Positions 49,888 to 57,411 of a stretch of DNA of 61,487 bases are shown piece after piece. The number at the start of each line of letters is the position of its first letter. Within the stretch, counting starts at the first letter, position 1. The stretch is from Betaproteobacteria bacterium (GTDB lineage Bacteria > Pseudomonadota > Gammaproteobacteria > Burkholderiales > SG8-39), in assembly GCA_009693435.1 (NCBI GenBank), contig SHXF01000010.1:1-61487 (forward strand), given 5' to 3'. The position numbers and the translations under genes are program-made. Below the pieces are notes generated by a model that did not search any database, had not been told where the DNA came from, and saw only the letters and a list, made by a program, of their open reading frames with translations.

Positions 49888-50874
49888 TCAGGAAGGCGCG
49901 TCGGTCGGCTTGATCCCCATGGACTTGAACACCTTGGCCGCATTGGCCCGGTCCGCCTTTACGAAGGCTGCGAATTCCGCGGGTGAATTCCCTACCGGCT
50001 CCAGGGTTTGCGCTTTGAGGAATTCCTGGATTTTCGGTGCGCGCAACGCTTTCGCGAATTCCGCGCTCAGCTTTTCCACGATGGGCATGGGTGTCTTGCC
50101 CGGCGCGAACACACCGAAATAGCTGGGCAAGCCGGGATCCGCGCCAAATTCCGCCAGTGTCGGAATGTCCGGCAGCAGTTGCGAGCGGGCGGGCGTGACA
50201 GCGAGCGGTTTCAATTTGCCGGCCTTGATATGCGGAATCGCAAATCCCAGTCCGCCGTAGGTCACGTGGATTTCACCTGAAAGAATTGCCGGAAACGCCT
50301 GGCCGGCGCCTTTGTACGGCACGTGCGCCAGTTCGATTCCGGGCGCACGCTTGAACCACTCGAGATACACGTGCGGAATACTGCCCTGACCCCATGAACC
50401 CCAGTTGACCTTGCCGGGATTGGCCTTGGCGTAGGCGATCATTTCCTTGAACGAATTGAACGGCGCCGACGAATGCGCCACGATCAGGTTGTTCGTGTTC
50501 ACCAGGTTCGTCACCGGAACGAAATCGGTCTCCGGGTCGTAAGGCATCTGGGTGAACAGGTTCTGGTTGTACGACAGGCTGTCCGGCGTGGTCATGCATA
50601 TCGTGTAGCCGTCCGGCGGCGACTTGGCGCAGGCGGACATGCCGATGAAGGTGCTGCCGCCCGGCCTGGATTCGATGATGACCGGCTGGCCCAGCGATTC
50701 CGCCATCGGTTGCGTGATCGCACGCGCCGTTCCGTCCACCAGGCCGCCGGCCGGGAACGGCAGTATCAGCCTGATCGGCTTGGTTGGAAATGACTGGCCA
50801 AGAACCGGGGGCGCGACCAGCACCGTCGATGCGAGTAGCGCGGCCCCTGCGATTCGGGCGATGCGTGATTTCAT
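49888..50874 (-). CDS. Bug/TctC-family periplasmic binding protein
   Basis: A 328-residue Bug protein; signal peptide MKSRIARIAGAALLASTVLV, cleaved after VLGQ. Landmarks FPTKPIRLILPFPAGGLVDG, IESRPGGSTFIGMSACAK, PDGYTICMTTP and HVPYKGAGQAFPAILSGE. SRPGGSTFIG is an uncommon variant of ENRPGAxGNIG. GGAGGA sets the start at 50874. It is the last gene of a five-gene unit on the - strand, 53 bp after the ligase gene. Confidence 0.88.
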   Translation of the reverse strand: MKSRIARIAGAALLASTVLVAPPVLGQSFPTKPIRLILPFPAGGLVDGTARAITQPMAESLGQPVIIESRPGGSTFIGMSACAKSPPDGYTICMTTPDSLSYNQNLFTQMPYDPETDFVPVTNLVNTNNLIVAHSSAPFNSFKEMIAYAKANPGKVNWGSWGQGSIPHVYLEWFKRAPGIELAHVPYKGAGQAFPAILSGEIHVTYGGLGFAIPHIKAGKLKPLAVTPARSQLLPDIPTLAEFGADPGLPSYFGVFAPGKTPMPIVEKLSAEFAKALRAPKIQEFLKAQTLEPVGNSPAEFAAFVKADRANAAKVFKSMGIKPTDAPS

Positions 50875-50927
50875 ATTGATCTCCTCCATTAGAAAACGTT
50901 GATCTCGATTGTGACCCAAGCTGCCAC

Positions 50928-52403
50928 TCATTGCTTTTTCATATACGCCGGGCGGCGCTCGAGCAGCCTCTTTGCTTTCCCTTCGCCCAGATTGGCCACG
51001 GTGTCGAGCTTGCCCTCGTCGGTAAACCTGACTTCGACCGAAACGCCCAGATCCGACTTCAGCCGTGCTTCAAGGTGCTGCTGCAGCCCCTCGGTGCTGC
51101 CGGCATCCTTGCGCACTTCGATGTGGACGATCATCTCGTCGCGCGGCCCGCTGCTCGCCTCCACCGTGTGCGCTTCGCACAGCCATTCGCCGGTGGTGCG
51201 CGGATCGCTGCGCACCGCGGGCAGGCAGGCCATGGGATAGACGTTGACGCCGCGCAGCCGGACCATGTTGTCGCTGCGGCCGAGGAAGTGGTCCATCCGG
51301 CGGAAGTGGCTGCCGCAGGCGCATTGTTCCGTGGACACGATGCGCGCCAGGTCGCGCAGGTTGAAGCGGATCGAGGGCATCAGGGTGCGGTGAAACACCG
51401 TGACCACCAGGTTGCCGACCTTGCCGGGCGCCACCGGCTGGTTGGTCTCGGTATCGAGGATCTCGAAATACATCGCGTCCTCCATGAAATGCAGCCCGCT
51501 GCGATGTTCGCACTCGAATGCGCCCTGGCCTACTTCGTTGGTGCCGTAGTTGTCGAACACCGGGCAGCCCCACAGCGATTCCAGTTGCGCCCGCAGCGTG
51601 CCTTCGGTATCCGGACCGAGGAACGTGGTGATGAGCTTGGTATTCAGCTCGCGTATGTCACGGCCGAATTCCTCCTTGCTCGCCTCCGCCAGACGCAGCA
51701 GGTATTCCGGGAAACTCATCCAGCAATTCACGCCCGCATCAAAAGCGACCTCGATCTGGCGCCGGCTCGCGGTCACCAGCCCGCTCCCGGTGGTGAGCGG
51801 CATCACGCCCAGATAGTCGTGGCAGGCCTTGTAGGTAGCCCATCCCAGGTTGGCGAGGGAACAGGTGGCCGGAATCTGCATGACGTCGCCGGGCCGCACG
51901 CCCTGCAGGTACATGGCGCGCGCCGAGCCGAGCGAATTCCATTCCCATTCTGCAATGCCATGCACCGTGTTGCGCGGCTTGCCGGTGGTGCCGCCGCTGG
52001 TCTGCAACTTGACGGGCGCTTTCTGCAGGTGGTCCTTCAGGCTCGCATAGCCGGGAAGCAGGCCGAAAGGCGGGTGGGCCTGCTGGTCGTCCTTCAGGTC
52101 GTCGGAGTTGTAGATCGGCAGCTTGCCAATATCGTCCAGACTTCGGATGTCGCCCGGCTGGATGCCGGCCTTCTTCCACATCGCCTGGTAGAAAGGGTTC
52201 TTCCAGCCCACCTGCATGACCTCGAGGAAGCGCTCGTTCTGCAGCGCGCGTATGCGCTCCGGCGCCCATTTGTACACCGTGTCGGCGAACACGTCGGGCA
52301 ACGGGTAACGCGCGTAAAACTTGTCCCAGTCGAAAGCGTAGCGGTAGGCGGGAAGCTTGCTTCCCCCCGGCGCCTGCGAATTCACTTGCCAATCCAGAGC
52401 CAT
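50928..52403 (-). CDS. PaaK-like aryl-CoA ligase (AMP-binding)
   Basis: A 491-residue adenylate-forming enzyme of the phenylacetate-CoA ligase type. AMP-binding loop TSGGTTGKP (135-143), FDNYGTNEVGQGAFEC and the C-terminal RSDNMVRLRGVNVYPMA agree with PaaK, which lacks the usual N-terminal ANL extension. ExCACGSHFRRMDHFLGR carries the Cys pair typical for PaaK proteins. It would activate an aromatic acid to the CoA ester. The start is ATG 52403, 9 bp after the amidohydrolase stop. Confidence 0.88.
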   Translation of the reverse strand: MALDWQVNSQAPGGSKLPAYRYAFDWDKFYARYPLPDVFADTVYKWAPERIRALQNERFLEVMQVGWKNPFYQAMWKKAGIQPGDIRSLDDIGKLPIYNSDDLKDDQQAHPPFGLLPGYASLKDHLQKAPVKLQTSGGTTGKPRNTVHGIAEWEWNSLGSARAMYLQGVRPGDVMQIPATCSLANLGWATYKACHDYLGVMPLTTGSGLVTASRRQIEVAFDAGVNCWMSFPEYLLRLAEASKEEFGRDIRELNTKLITTFLGPDTEGTLRAQLESLWGCPVFDNYGTNEVGQGAFECEHRSGLHFMEDAMYFEILDTETNQPVAPGKVGNLVVTVFHRTLMPSIRFNLRDLARIVSTEQCACGSHFRRMDHFLGRSDNMVRLRGVNVYPMACLPAVRSDPRTTGEWLCEAHTVEASSGPRDEMIVHIEVRKDAGSTEGLQQHLEARLKSDLGVSVEVRFTDEGKLDTVANLGEGKAKRLLERRPAYMKKQ

Positions 52404-52411
52404 ATGCGTTC

Positions 52412-53329
52412 CTAAGCCTTCCCCGCGCTTTTCAATGAGGCGGCCCGCGCCTTCTGCGCTTCCAGCGCGCGCTTCACCTTGTCTTCCAGCTTCAGGACGC
52501 GGATGGCGTTCTTGTGGAAAATCTTCTCCGCGACCGCATCCTTGACGCCTTCGATCTGCAGTTCATCCAGGCACTGCGCCGAGGACCAGCCCGGATAGTC
52601 CGACCCGTACAGGATCTTGTCCTGCAGCCTGCGGGTCATTTCGCGCTTCAGCACTTCGGGAATGTAGCGCGGCCGCCAGCCGGAGATGTCCATGAACACG
52701 TTCTTCTTGTGGACCAGAACGGCGATCGCCTCCTCCGTCCACGGCCACGCCGGATGGGCCATCACGATGGTGAGATTCGGGAAGTCCGCGGCGATATTGT
52801 CGATCGCCGGTATCGGGCGGGCGTAATCCAGCTTCAGGCCCCCGCCGCCATCCATGCCCTGGCCCAGCGCGGTGGTGCCGCAGTGGATCAGCACCGGCGC
52901 GCCCAGCGACTGGCACAGGTCCCAGAACGGATAGAAGCGATGGTCATGGGGATAAAAGGCCTGCAGTATTGGCATCCATTTCGGACCGGTCAGCCTCAGA
53001 TCGCGAATCGAGCGCTCCAGTTCCTGCAGCGCCCACTTGCCCTTCCACGGATCCACCACCGCCCAACCCGGCAGAAACACATCCGGGAATTTCTCGGTCA
53101 GGCCGGCGATGAAATCGTTGGGGATCGCACCCTCGCCGGTGGAGGCCTGCGCGTCCATGGCGATCATCATGGCGAGTACGTCGTCGCGGCGAAAGTCGTC
53201 GGCCATCTCTTCCTCGGTCTTGGCCCTGACCGGCCTGCCGAACATGGCCTCCATCGCCGCGACGAACTTGCCGATGCTGAGGGAATGCTCTTTGGTGGAA
53301 GGATGGCAGTGCACATCGATTGCGCGCAT
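52412..53329 (-). CDS. ACMSD-type amidohydrolase
   Basis: A 305-residue Amidohydro_2 protein: metal site DVHCHP (5-10), VLIHCG, VMAHPAWPWTEEA and YGSDYPGW with the catalytic Asp. The family contains 2-amino-3-carboxymuconate-6-semialdehyde, orsellinate and gamma-resorcylate decarboxylases and hydrolases. A zinc- or manganese-dependent non-oxidative decarboxylation of the CoA-ligase substrate precursor is plausible. The adjacent CobW GTPase gene would suit a zinc need. Confidence 0.86.
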   Translation of the reverse strand: MRAIDVHCHPSTKEHSLSIGKFVAAMEAMFGRPVRAKTEEEMADDFRRDDVLAMMIAMDAQASTGEGAIPNDFIAGLTEKFPDVFLPGWAVVDPWKGKWALQELERSIRDLRLTGPKWMPILQAFYPHDHRFYPFWDLCQSLGAPVLIHCGTTALGQGMDGGGGLKLDYARPIPAIDNIAADFPNLTIVMAHPAWPWTEEAIAVLVHKKNVFMDISGWRPRYIPEVLKREMTRRLQDKILYGSDYPGWSSAQCLDELQIEGVKDAVAEKIFHKNAIRVLKLEDKVKRALEAQKARAASLKSAGKA

Positions 53330-53347
53330 GAGATTTCCTTTTCCGTA

Positions 53348-54124
53348 TCAATTCATGACCAGACCACCGCTGACGCTGATGGCCTGGCCGGTGATGTAAG
53401 CCGCTTCATCGGAAGCGAGAAACGCCATGGTGTTGCCGATGTCCCTTCCTGTGCCCAGGCGCTTCATCGGCACGCGCCGGATCATTTCCTCCACCATGCG
53501 GGCGCCGCTGTCGCCCTGGCTGCGCAGCGCATCCAGGGTGGGGCCCTCGACCGGGCCGGGGCACACGACGTTGGCGGTGATGCCGGAGCGCCCGACTTCG
53601 CGGGCAAGCGACTTGGCAAAACCCATCAGCCCGGCGTTGCCCGCGTTGGCAACAGCCGTCCCGCTCTCGCCCACCTTGCCGCCGTCGGAGCCGAGGGCGA
53701 TGACGCGCCCGGATTTGCGCGCGAGCATATGTTCGATCACGGGCCGGCAAAGATAGAAAAAAGAAGTCATCTGCGCATTGATCATGGGCGCCCAGGTCGC
53801 CGGATCCTGCTTGACGAACAGCGAGAATCCTTCCGGCAGGCGCGCCCCGGTGCAGCTGACAAGGATGTCTATTTTCCCGAATTCGGCCAGCACCGCTTCG
53901 ACCCAGCGCCGCGCCTGCACTGGGTCGGTGGTGTCGACCTTGTCCATGCGCGCGCGCCGTCCCAGGGACCGGGCATGATCGAGCACCGCCTTCACCGGCG
54001 CTTCGCGCGAATGGTAGGAAAGCGCCACCTCGCTGCCGCAATCGACGAAGACCCGCGCCACTTCACGGCCGATGCCGCCGCTCGCACCGGAAATCAGCGC
54101 AACCTTGCCTGTCAGATCAATCAT
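53348..54124 (-). CDS. SDR-fold protein lacking the catalytic Tyr and Lys
   Basis: A 258-residue SDR: ISGASGGIG (11-19) is the cofactor motif (Ser in place of Thr), followed by VSCTGAR instead of NNAG. Where the YxxxK motif should lie (GTAVANAGNAGL, 155-166), Tyr is Ala159 and Lys is Asn163, while Ser146 and Asn116 remain. It therefore should not catalyse the usual oxidoreduction. It could be a regulatory, binding or lyase-like protein. The C-terminus (ITGQAISVSGGLVMN) is normal. Overlaps the CobW gene by eight bases, so it is translated together with it. Confidence 0.85.
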   Translation of the reverse strand: MIDLTGKVALISGASGGIGREVARVFVDCGSEVALSYHSREAPVKAVLDHARSLGRRARMDKVDTTDPVQARRWVEAVLAEFGKIDILVSCTGARLPEGFSLFVKQDPATWAPMINAQMTSFFYLCRPVIEHMLARKSGRVIALGSDGGKVGESGTAVANAGNAGLMGFAKSLAREVGRSGITANVVCPGPVEGPTLDALRSQGDSGARMVEEMIRRVPMKRLGTGRDIGNTMAFLASDEAAYITGQAISVSGGLVMN

Positions 54125-55142
54125 GATTCACCGCCTCCCGTTTCACCACGTCATCGCAGTGCCTGCGCCAGTCCGCCTCCACCGCCTCCCGGGAGAGCCC
54201 CCGGGTGATGAACACGATGCGGGAGCGTCGGTCGCCCCCGCCCCAACCCTGCAACCGCTCGGGCGGATGAAACACATGATGCACGCCATGAATGGCAACG
54301 GGCGCGGATTCGCCCGCGACGTTGAGTATGCCTTTCACGCGCAGCAACTGGTCGGCGTTCCTGATCTTGAGCGCGGTCAGCCAGCGGTTGAAGGCCTGCC
54401 ATTCGATAGGGCTGTCGATGACCAGGGAGAACGTTTCGATGCCGTGCAGATGGTCATGAACCATTGCGTGCAGGTAACTATTTTGAACGGCGTCATCGTG
54501 TCCCGGTGAAACGTGGTCGACGCCGAATAGGCTGGCAGGCGCGATGTCGCCGTCGACGGAAACGAAGATCGGGGCGCGCGGATTCAGCCGCGCCAGTTCC
54601 GCTTTGATGGCGCGCGCCGCATCGGCGGGCGCCAGATCTGTCTTGGTCAGCACCAGCCGGTCGGCAAGCGCAACCTGCTTGACCGCCTCTTCGTGTTCGC
54701 GCAGCTGCCGCGCCCCGTGCAAAGCATCCACCGTGGTCACGACGGCATCCAGACGGAAGTTGTCCACGATCAGCGGCTGGTTGAGCAGCATCTGCATGAC
54801 GGGCGCGGGATCGGCAAGCCCGGTGGTTTCGATCAGCATGCGGTCGAAGCCGGGGATCTCGCCGCGATCGCGCTTGCCGAACAGGGTGCCGATCACGCCC
54901 TCCAGATCGCCTTGCACGTCGCAGCACAGGCACCCGTTTGCCAGCACCGTGACTTCGCCATCGCTCTTTTCCACGAACAGCTGGTCAAGCGCGATATCGC
55001 CGAATTCGTTGATGACAACCGCGGTTCTGGCCATGTCCGGATGGCGCAGCAACCGGTTGAGCAGGGTGGTCTTGCCGCTGCCGAGGAACCCGGTAAGCAG
55101 GGAAACCGGCAGTCGGTCTTGTGGTTTCAGGAAAATGCTCAT
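54117..55142 (-). CDS. CobW/COG0523-family GTPase metallochaperone
   Basis: A 341-residue CobW protein. Walker A GFLGSGKTT (18-26), INEFGD, the metal-binding CxCC (Cys71, 73, 74 in GCLCCDVQG), ETTGLADPAP and the TKTDL guanine motif. A His-rich C-terminal part (HAMVHDHLHGIE, HGVHHVFH) suits zinc or cobalt. COG0523 proteins deliver metals to client enzymes; here the amidohydrolase in the same operon or the divergent HyuAB are the natural clients. ATG 55142 is preferred to 55190 on family length. Confidence 0.88.
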   Translation of the reverse strand: MSIFLKPQDRLPVSLLTGFLGSGKTTLLNRLLRHPDMARTAVVINEFGDIALDQLFVEKSDGEVTVLANGCLCCDVQGDLEGVIGTLFGKRDRGEIPGFDRMLIETTGLADPAPVMQMLLNQPLIVDNFRLDAVVTTVDALHGARQLREHEEAVKQVALADRLVLTKTDLAPADAARAIKAELARLNPRAPIFVSVDGDIAPASLFGVDHVSPGHDDAVQNSYLHAMVHDHLHGIETFSLVIDSPIEWQAFNRWLTALKIRNADQLLRVKGILNVAGESAPVAIHGVHHVFHPPERLQGWGGGDRRSRIVFITRGLSREAVEADWRRHCDDVVKREAVNHD

Positions 55143-55215
55143 GCGGCAGCCAGGTCTGGACGGGACAATTTTTCTGGCTTCGATTGGCAAGGCATGGAAT
55201 GTGGGATATTAGCTC

Positions 55216-57306
55216 ATGGAAACGAATTCAATTCCGGCGGACAACATGAGCGAGTTTGCGGCAGAGCAATACCTGGTAGGCGTCGATATCGGTGGAACCT
55301 TTACCGACCTGGTGGCCTTCGAACCGGCCACCGGGAGCATCGTTTTTTCGAAGGCGCGGAGCACGCCGCGCAACCTGGCCGCGGGTATCGAATCCTGCAT
55401 CGCCAAGTCGCGCGTGCCCATGCGTGCCGTGGACACGCTGTTCCACGGCTCCACCGTGGTCATCAATGCGCTGATCGAGCGCAAGGGTGCGATCACCGGG
55501 CTGGTCACCACGCGCGGATTTCGCGATGTGCTGGAAATCGGCCGAGGCAATCGCCCCGAGAATTACAACCTGTTCTATCGCAAGCCCGAGCCTTTCGTTC
55601 CCCGCTTCCTGCGCTTCGAAGTGGACGAGCGCATGGACCCGGAAGGGAACGCCGTCCGGCCGCTTTCCCTGGCTGACCTTGCCGCGGTGGCGCAGGCAGC
55701 GAAGCGGCACAAGGTGGAAGCATTGGCGATCTGCTTCCTGCACGCCTACGCCAACGCCGCCCACGAGAATGAAGCGCGGCAGGAACTGCAGCGACTGCTT
55801 CCCGGGGTGTACATCTGCACCTCCAACGAAGTGGCCTGCGAGTGGCGAGAATTCGAACGCACTTCGACGACGGTGCTCAACGCATTCGTCGGCCCGAATG
55901 TGAAGCGCTACGTGGAAACGCTTGAGAAATCGAATTACGATGCCGGCTTTCGCGGGCGCTTTTACCTGATGCGCTCCAATGGCGGGGTGATGTCGCCGGA
56001 ACACGGCAAGCGCCTTCCCGTTGCGATGGTGGAATCCGGCCCCGTGGCCGGCATGATAGGCGCCGCCTGGATCGGCACCCAGTTGAACGAACCGCTGGTG
56101 GTCGGATTCGATATGGGCGGCACCACCGCGAAGGCCTCGCTGATCGAAAACGGCACGCCCAAGCTGGTCGAGCTCTATTACGTCAACGGCTACGCACGAG
56201 GCTATCCGCTGCAGGTTCCCACCATCGAAGTGGTCGAGGTGGGAACAGGCGGCGGCAGCATGGCCTGGCTGGATGAGACGGGCGCGCTCAAGGTCGGTCC
56301 GAAAAGCGCGGGTTCGGAGCCCGGCCCGGTGTGCGTGCGCAATGGTGGGACGGAACCCACGGTGACGGATGCCAACGCACTGCTCGGCCGCCTCAACGTG
56401 GATCATTATCTCGGCGGCGAGATGACGCTGGACGTTGCCGCAGCAGAAAAAGCCATAGACGAAAAAATCGCGAAGCCGCTCGGCCTGTCGGCGATCGATG
56501 CTGCCGCGGGGATCATCACCATCGCCAACTCCAACATGGCGCTTGCGGTGCGCGGCATCACCATAGAAAAAGGCGTCGACCCGCGTGACACGGCACTGGT
56601 CGCGTTCGGCGGCGGCGGACCGCTGCACGCCACTGAAATCGCCCGGGACATCGGCATACCCAAGGTCATCGTGCCGCTCATGCCGGCCTGTTTCTCGGCG
56701 CTCGGCATGCTGCTCGCCGACATCAGGCATGATCTGGTGCGCACCTGCGTGAGACCGCTGGCGGGGGACCCGGGCGCGGTGAACGGCCTGCTGGCGCTGT
56801 TGCGCGAGGAAGGCCGGCAGACGCTCCTGGACGCGGGCACACGCGATGCCGATGTCCGCTGCGTCGAGTACCTGGACCTCTGCTATGTCGGCCAGCAGTG
56901 GACGCTGCCGACCCCGGTTGGAGAGAGCACGGTGAATGACGGGAACGTCGCCGCCATCCGCGAGCGCTTCGATGCGATGTACGAAACGCGGTTCGGCCAT
57001 TCATTCCCGAATCTGCCGCTGCAAATCGTCAACGTGCGCCTTGCCGCGACCGGCGCCCGGCCCAAGCCGTCCTTTCCCGACCTGCCCGAAAGAACATCCG
57101 GCGAGCCGGGCTTCATTCGGCGCCGGGTTTATTTCACGGGCTCCGGATTCGTGGACTGCCCGGTGTATCAGCGCGATACACTTCTCGCGGGTGACCGCAT
57201 CGACGGACCGGCCGTCGTCGAAGAGGGCGTGGCGACCCTGTTGCTGCATCACGGCGACGAGGCGACGGTCAATCGATCGGGCGCCATCGTCATCGCAGTC
57301 CATTGA
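55216..57306 (+). CDS. hyuA: Hydantoinase/oxoprolinase subunit A, second copy
   Basis: A 696-residue HyuA: LVGVDIGGTFTDLVAFEPAT, GFDMGGTTAKASLIENG, EVGTGGGSMAWLDETG and AFGGGGPLHATEIARDIGI. It is a paralogue of the gene at 38799 with several long identical blocks visible by eye. The start may be 55216 or the internal 55246 (MSEFAAEQYLVG); neither has a strong ribosome site. It diverges from cobW across 73 bp, which should hold both promoters. Confidence 0.88.
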   Translation: METNSIPADNMSEFAAEQYLVGVDIGGTFTDLVAFEPATGSIVFSKARSTPRNLAAGIESCIAKSRVPMRAVDTLFHGSTVVINALIERKGAITGLVTTRGFRDVLEIGRGNRPENYNLFYRKPEPFVPRFLRFEVDERMDPEGNAVRPLSLADLAAVAQAAKRHKVEALAICFLHAYANAAHENEARQELQRLLPGVYICTSNEVACEWREFERTSTTVLNAFVGPNVKRYVETLEKSNYDAGFRGRFYLMRSNGGVMSPEHGKRLPVAMVESGPVAGMIGAAWIGTQLNEPLVVGFDMGGTTAKASLIENGTPKLVELYYVNGYARGYPLQVPTIEVVEVGTGGGSMAWLDETGALKVGPKSAGSEPGPVCVRNGGTEPTVTDANALLGRLNVDHYLGGEMTLDVAAAEKAIDEKIAKPLGLSAIDAAAGIITIANSNMALAVRGITIEKGVDPRDTALVAFGGGGPLHATEIARDIGIPKVIVPLMPACFSALGMLLADIRHDLVRTCVRPLAGDPGAVNGLLALLREEGRQTLLDAGTRDADVRCVEYLDLCYVGQQWTLPTPVGESTVNDGNVAAIRERFDAMYETRFGHSFPNLPLQIVNVRLAATGARPKPSFPDLPERTSGEPGFIRRRVYFTGSGFVDCPVYQRDTLLAGDRIDGPAVVEEGVATLLLHHGDEATVNRSGAIVIAVH

Positions 57307-57347
57307 AGGGCCGAACGCATATGGCGTCTTCCACGCCCATCTTCCAC

Positions 57348-57399
57348 GCGCATTTTCGTCGCGCATTTTCGTAGCGCATTTTCGTAGCGCATTTTCCTA
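57348..57399. repeat. 13-bp tandem repeat before hyuB
   Basis: GCGCATTTTCGTC (57348), GCGCATTTTCGTA (57361), GCGCATTTTCGTA (57374) and GCGCATTTTCCTA (57387). It is followed directly by GGAG and the ATG at 57412. Degenerate earlier units (CACGCCCATCTTC) extend it upstream toward the hyuA stop. Confidence 0.85.
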
Positions 57400-57411
57400 G
57401 GAGAACGAATC

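Noticed and set aside
54117..55142. CobW as cobalamin biosynthesis gene
   Set aside because: No cob genes nearby; motif CxCC and context fit a general COG0523 metallochaperone.
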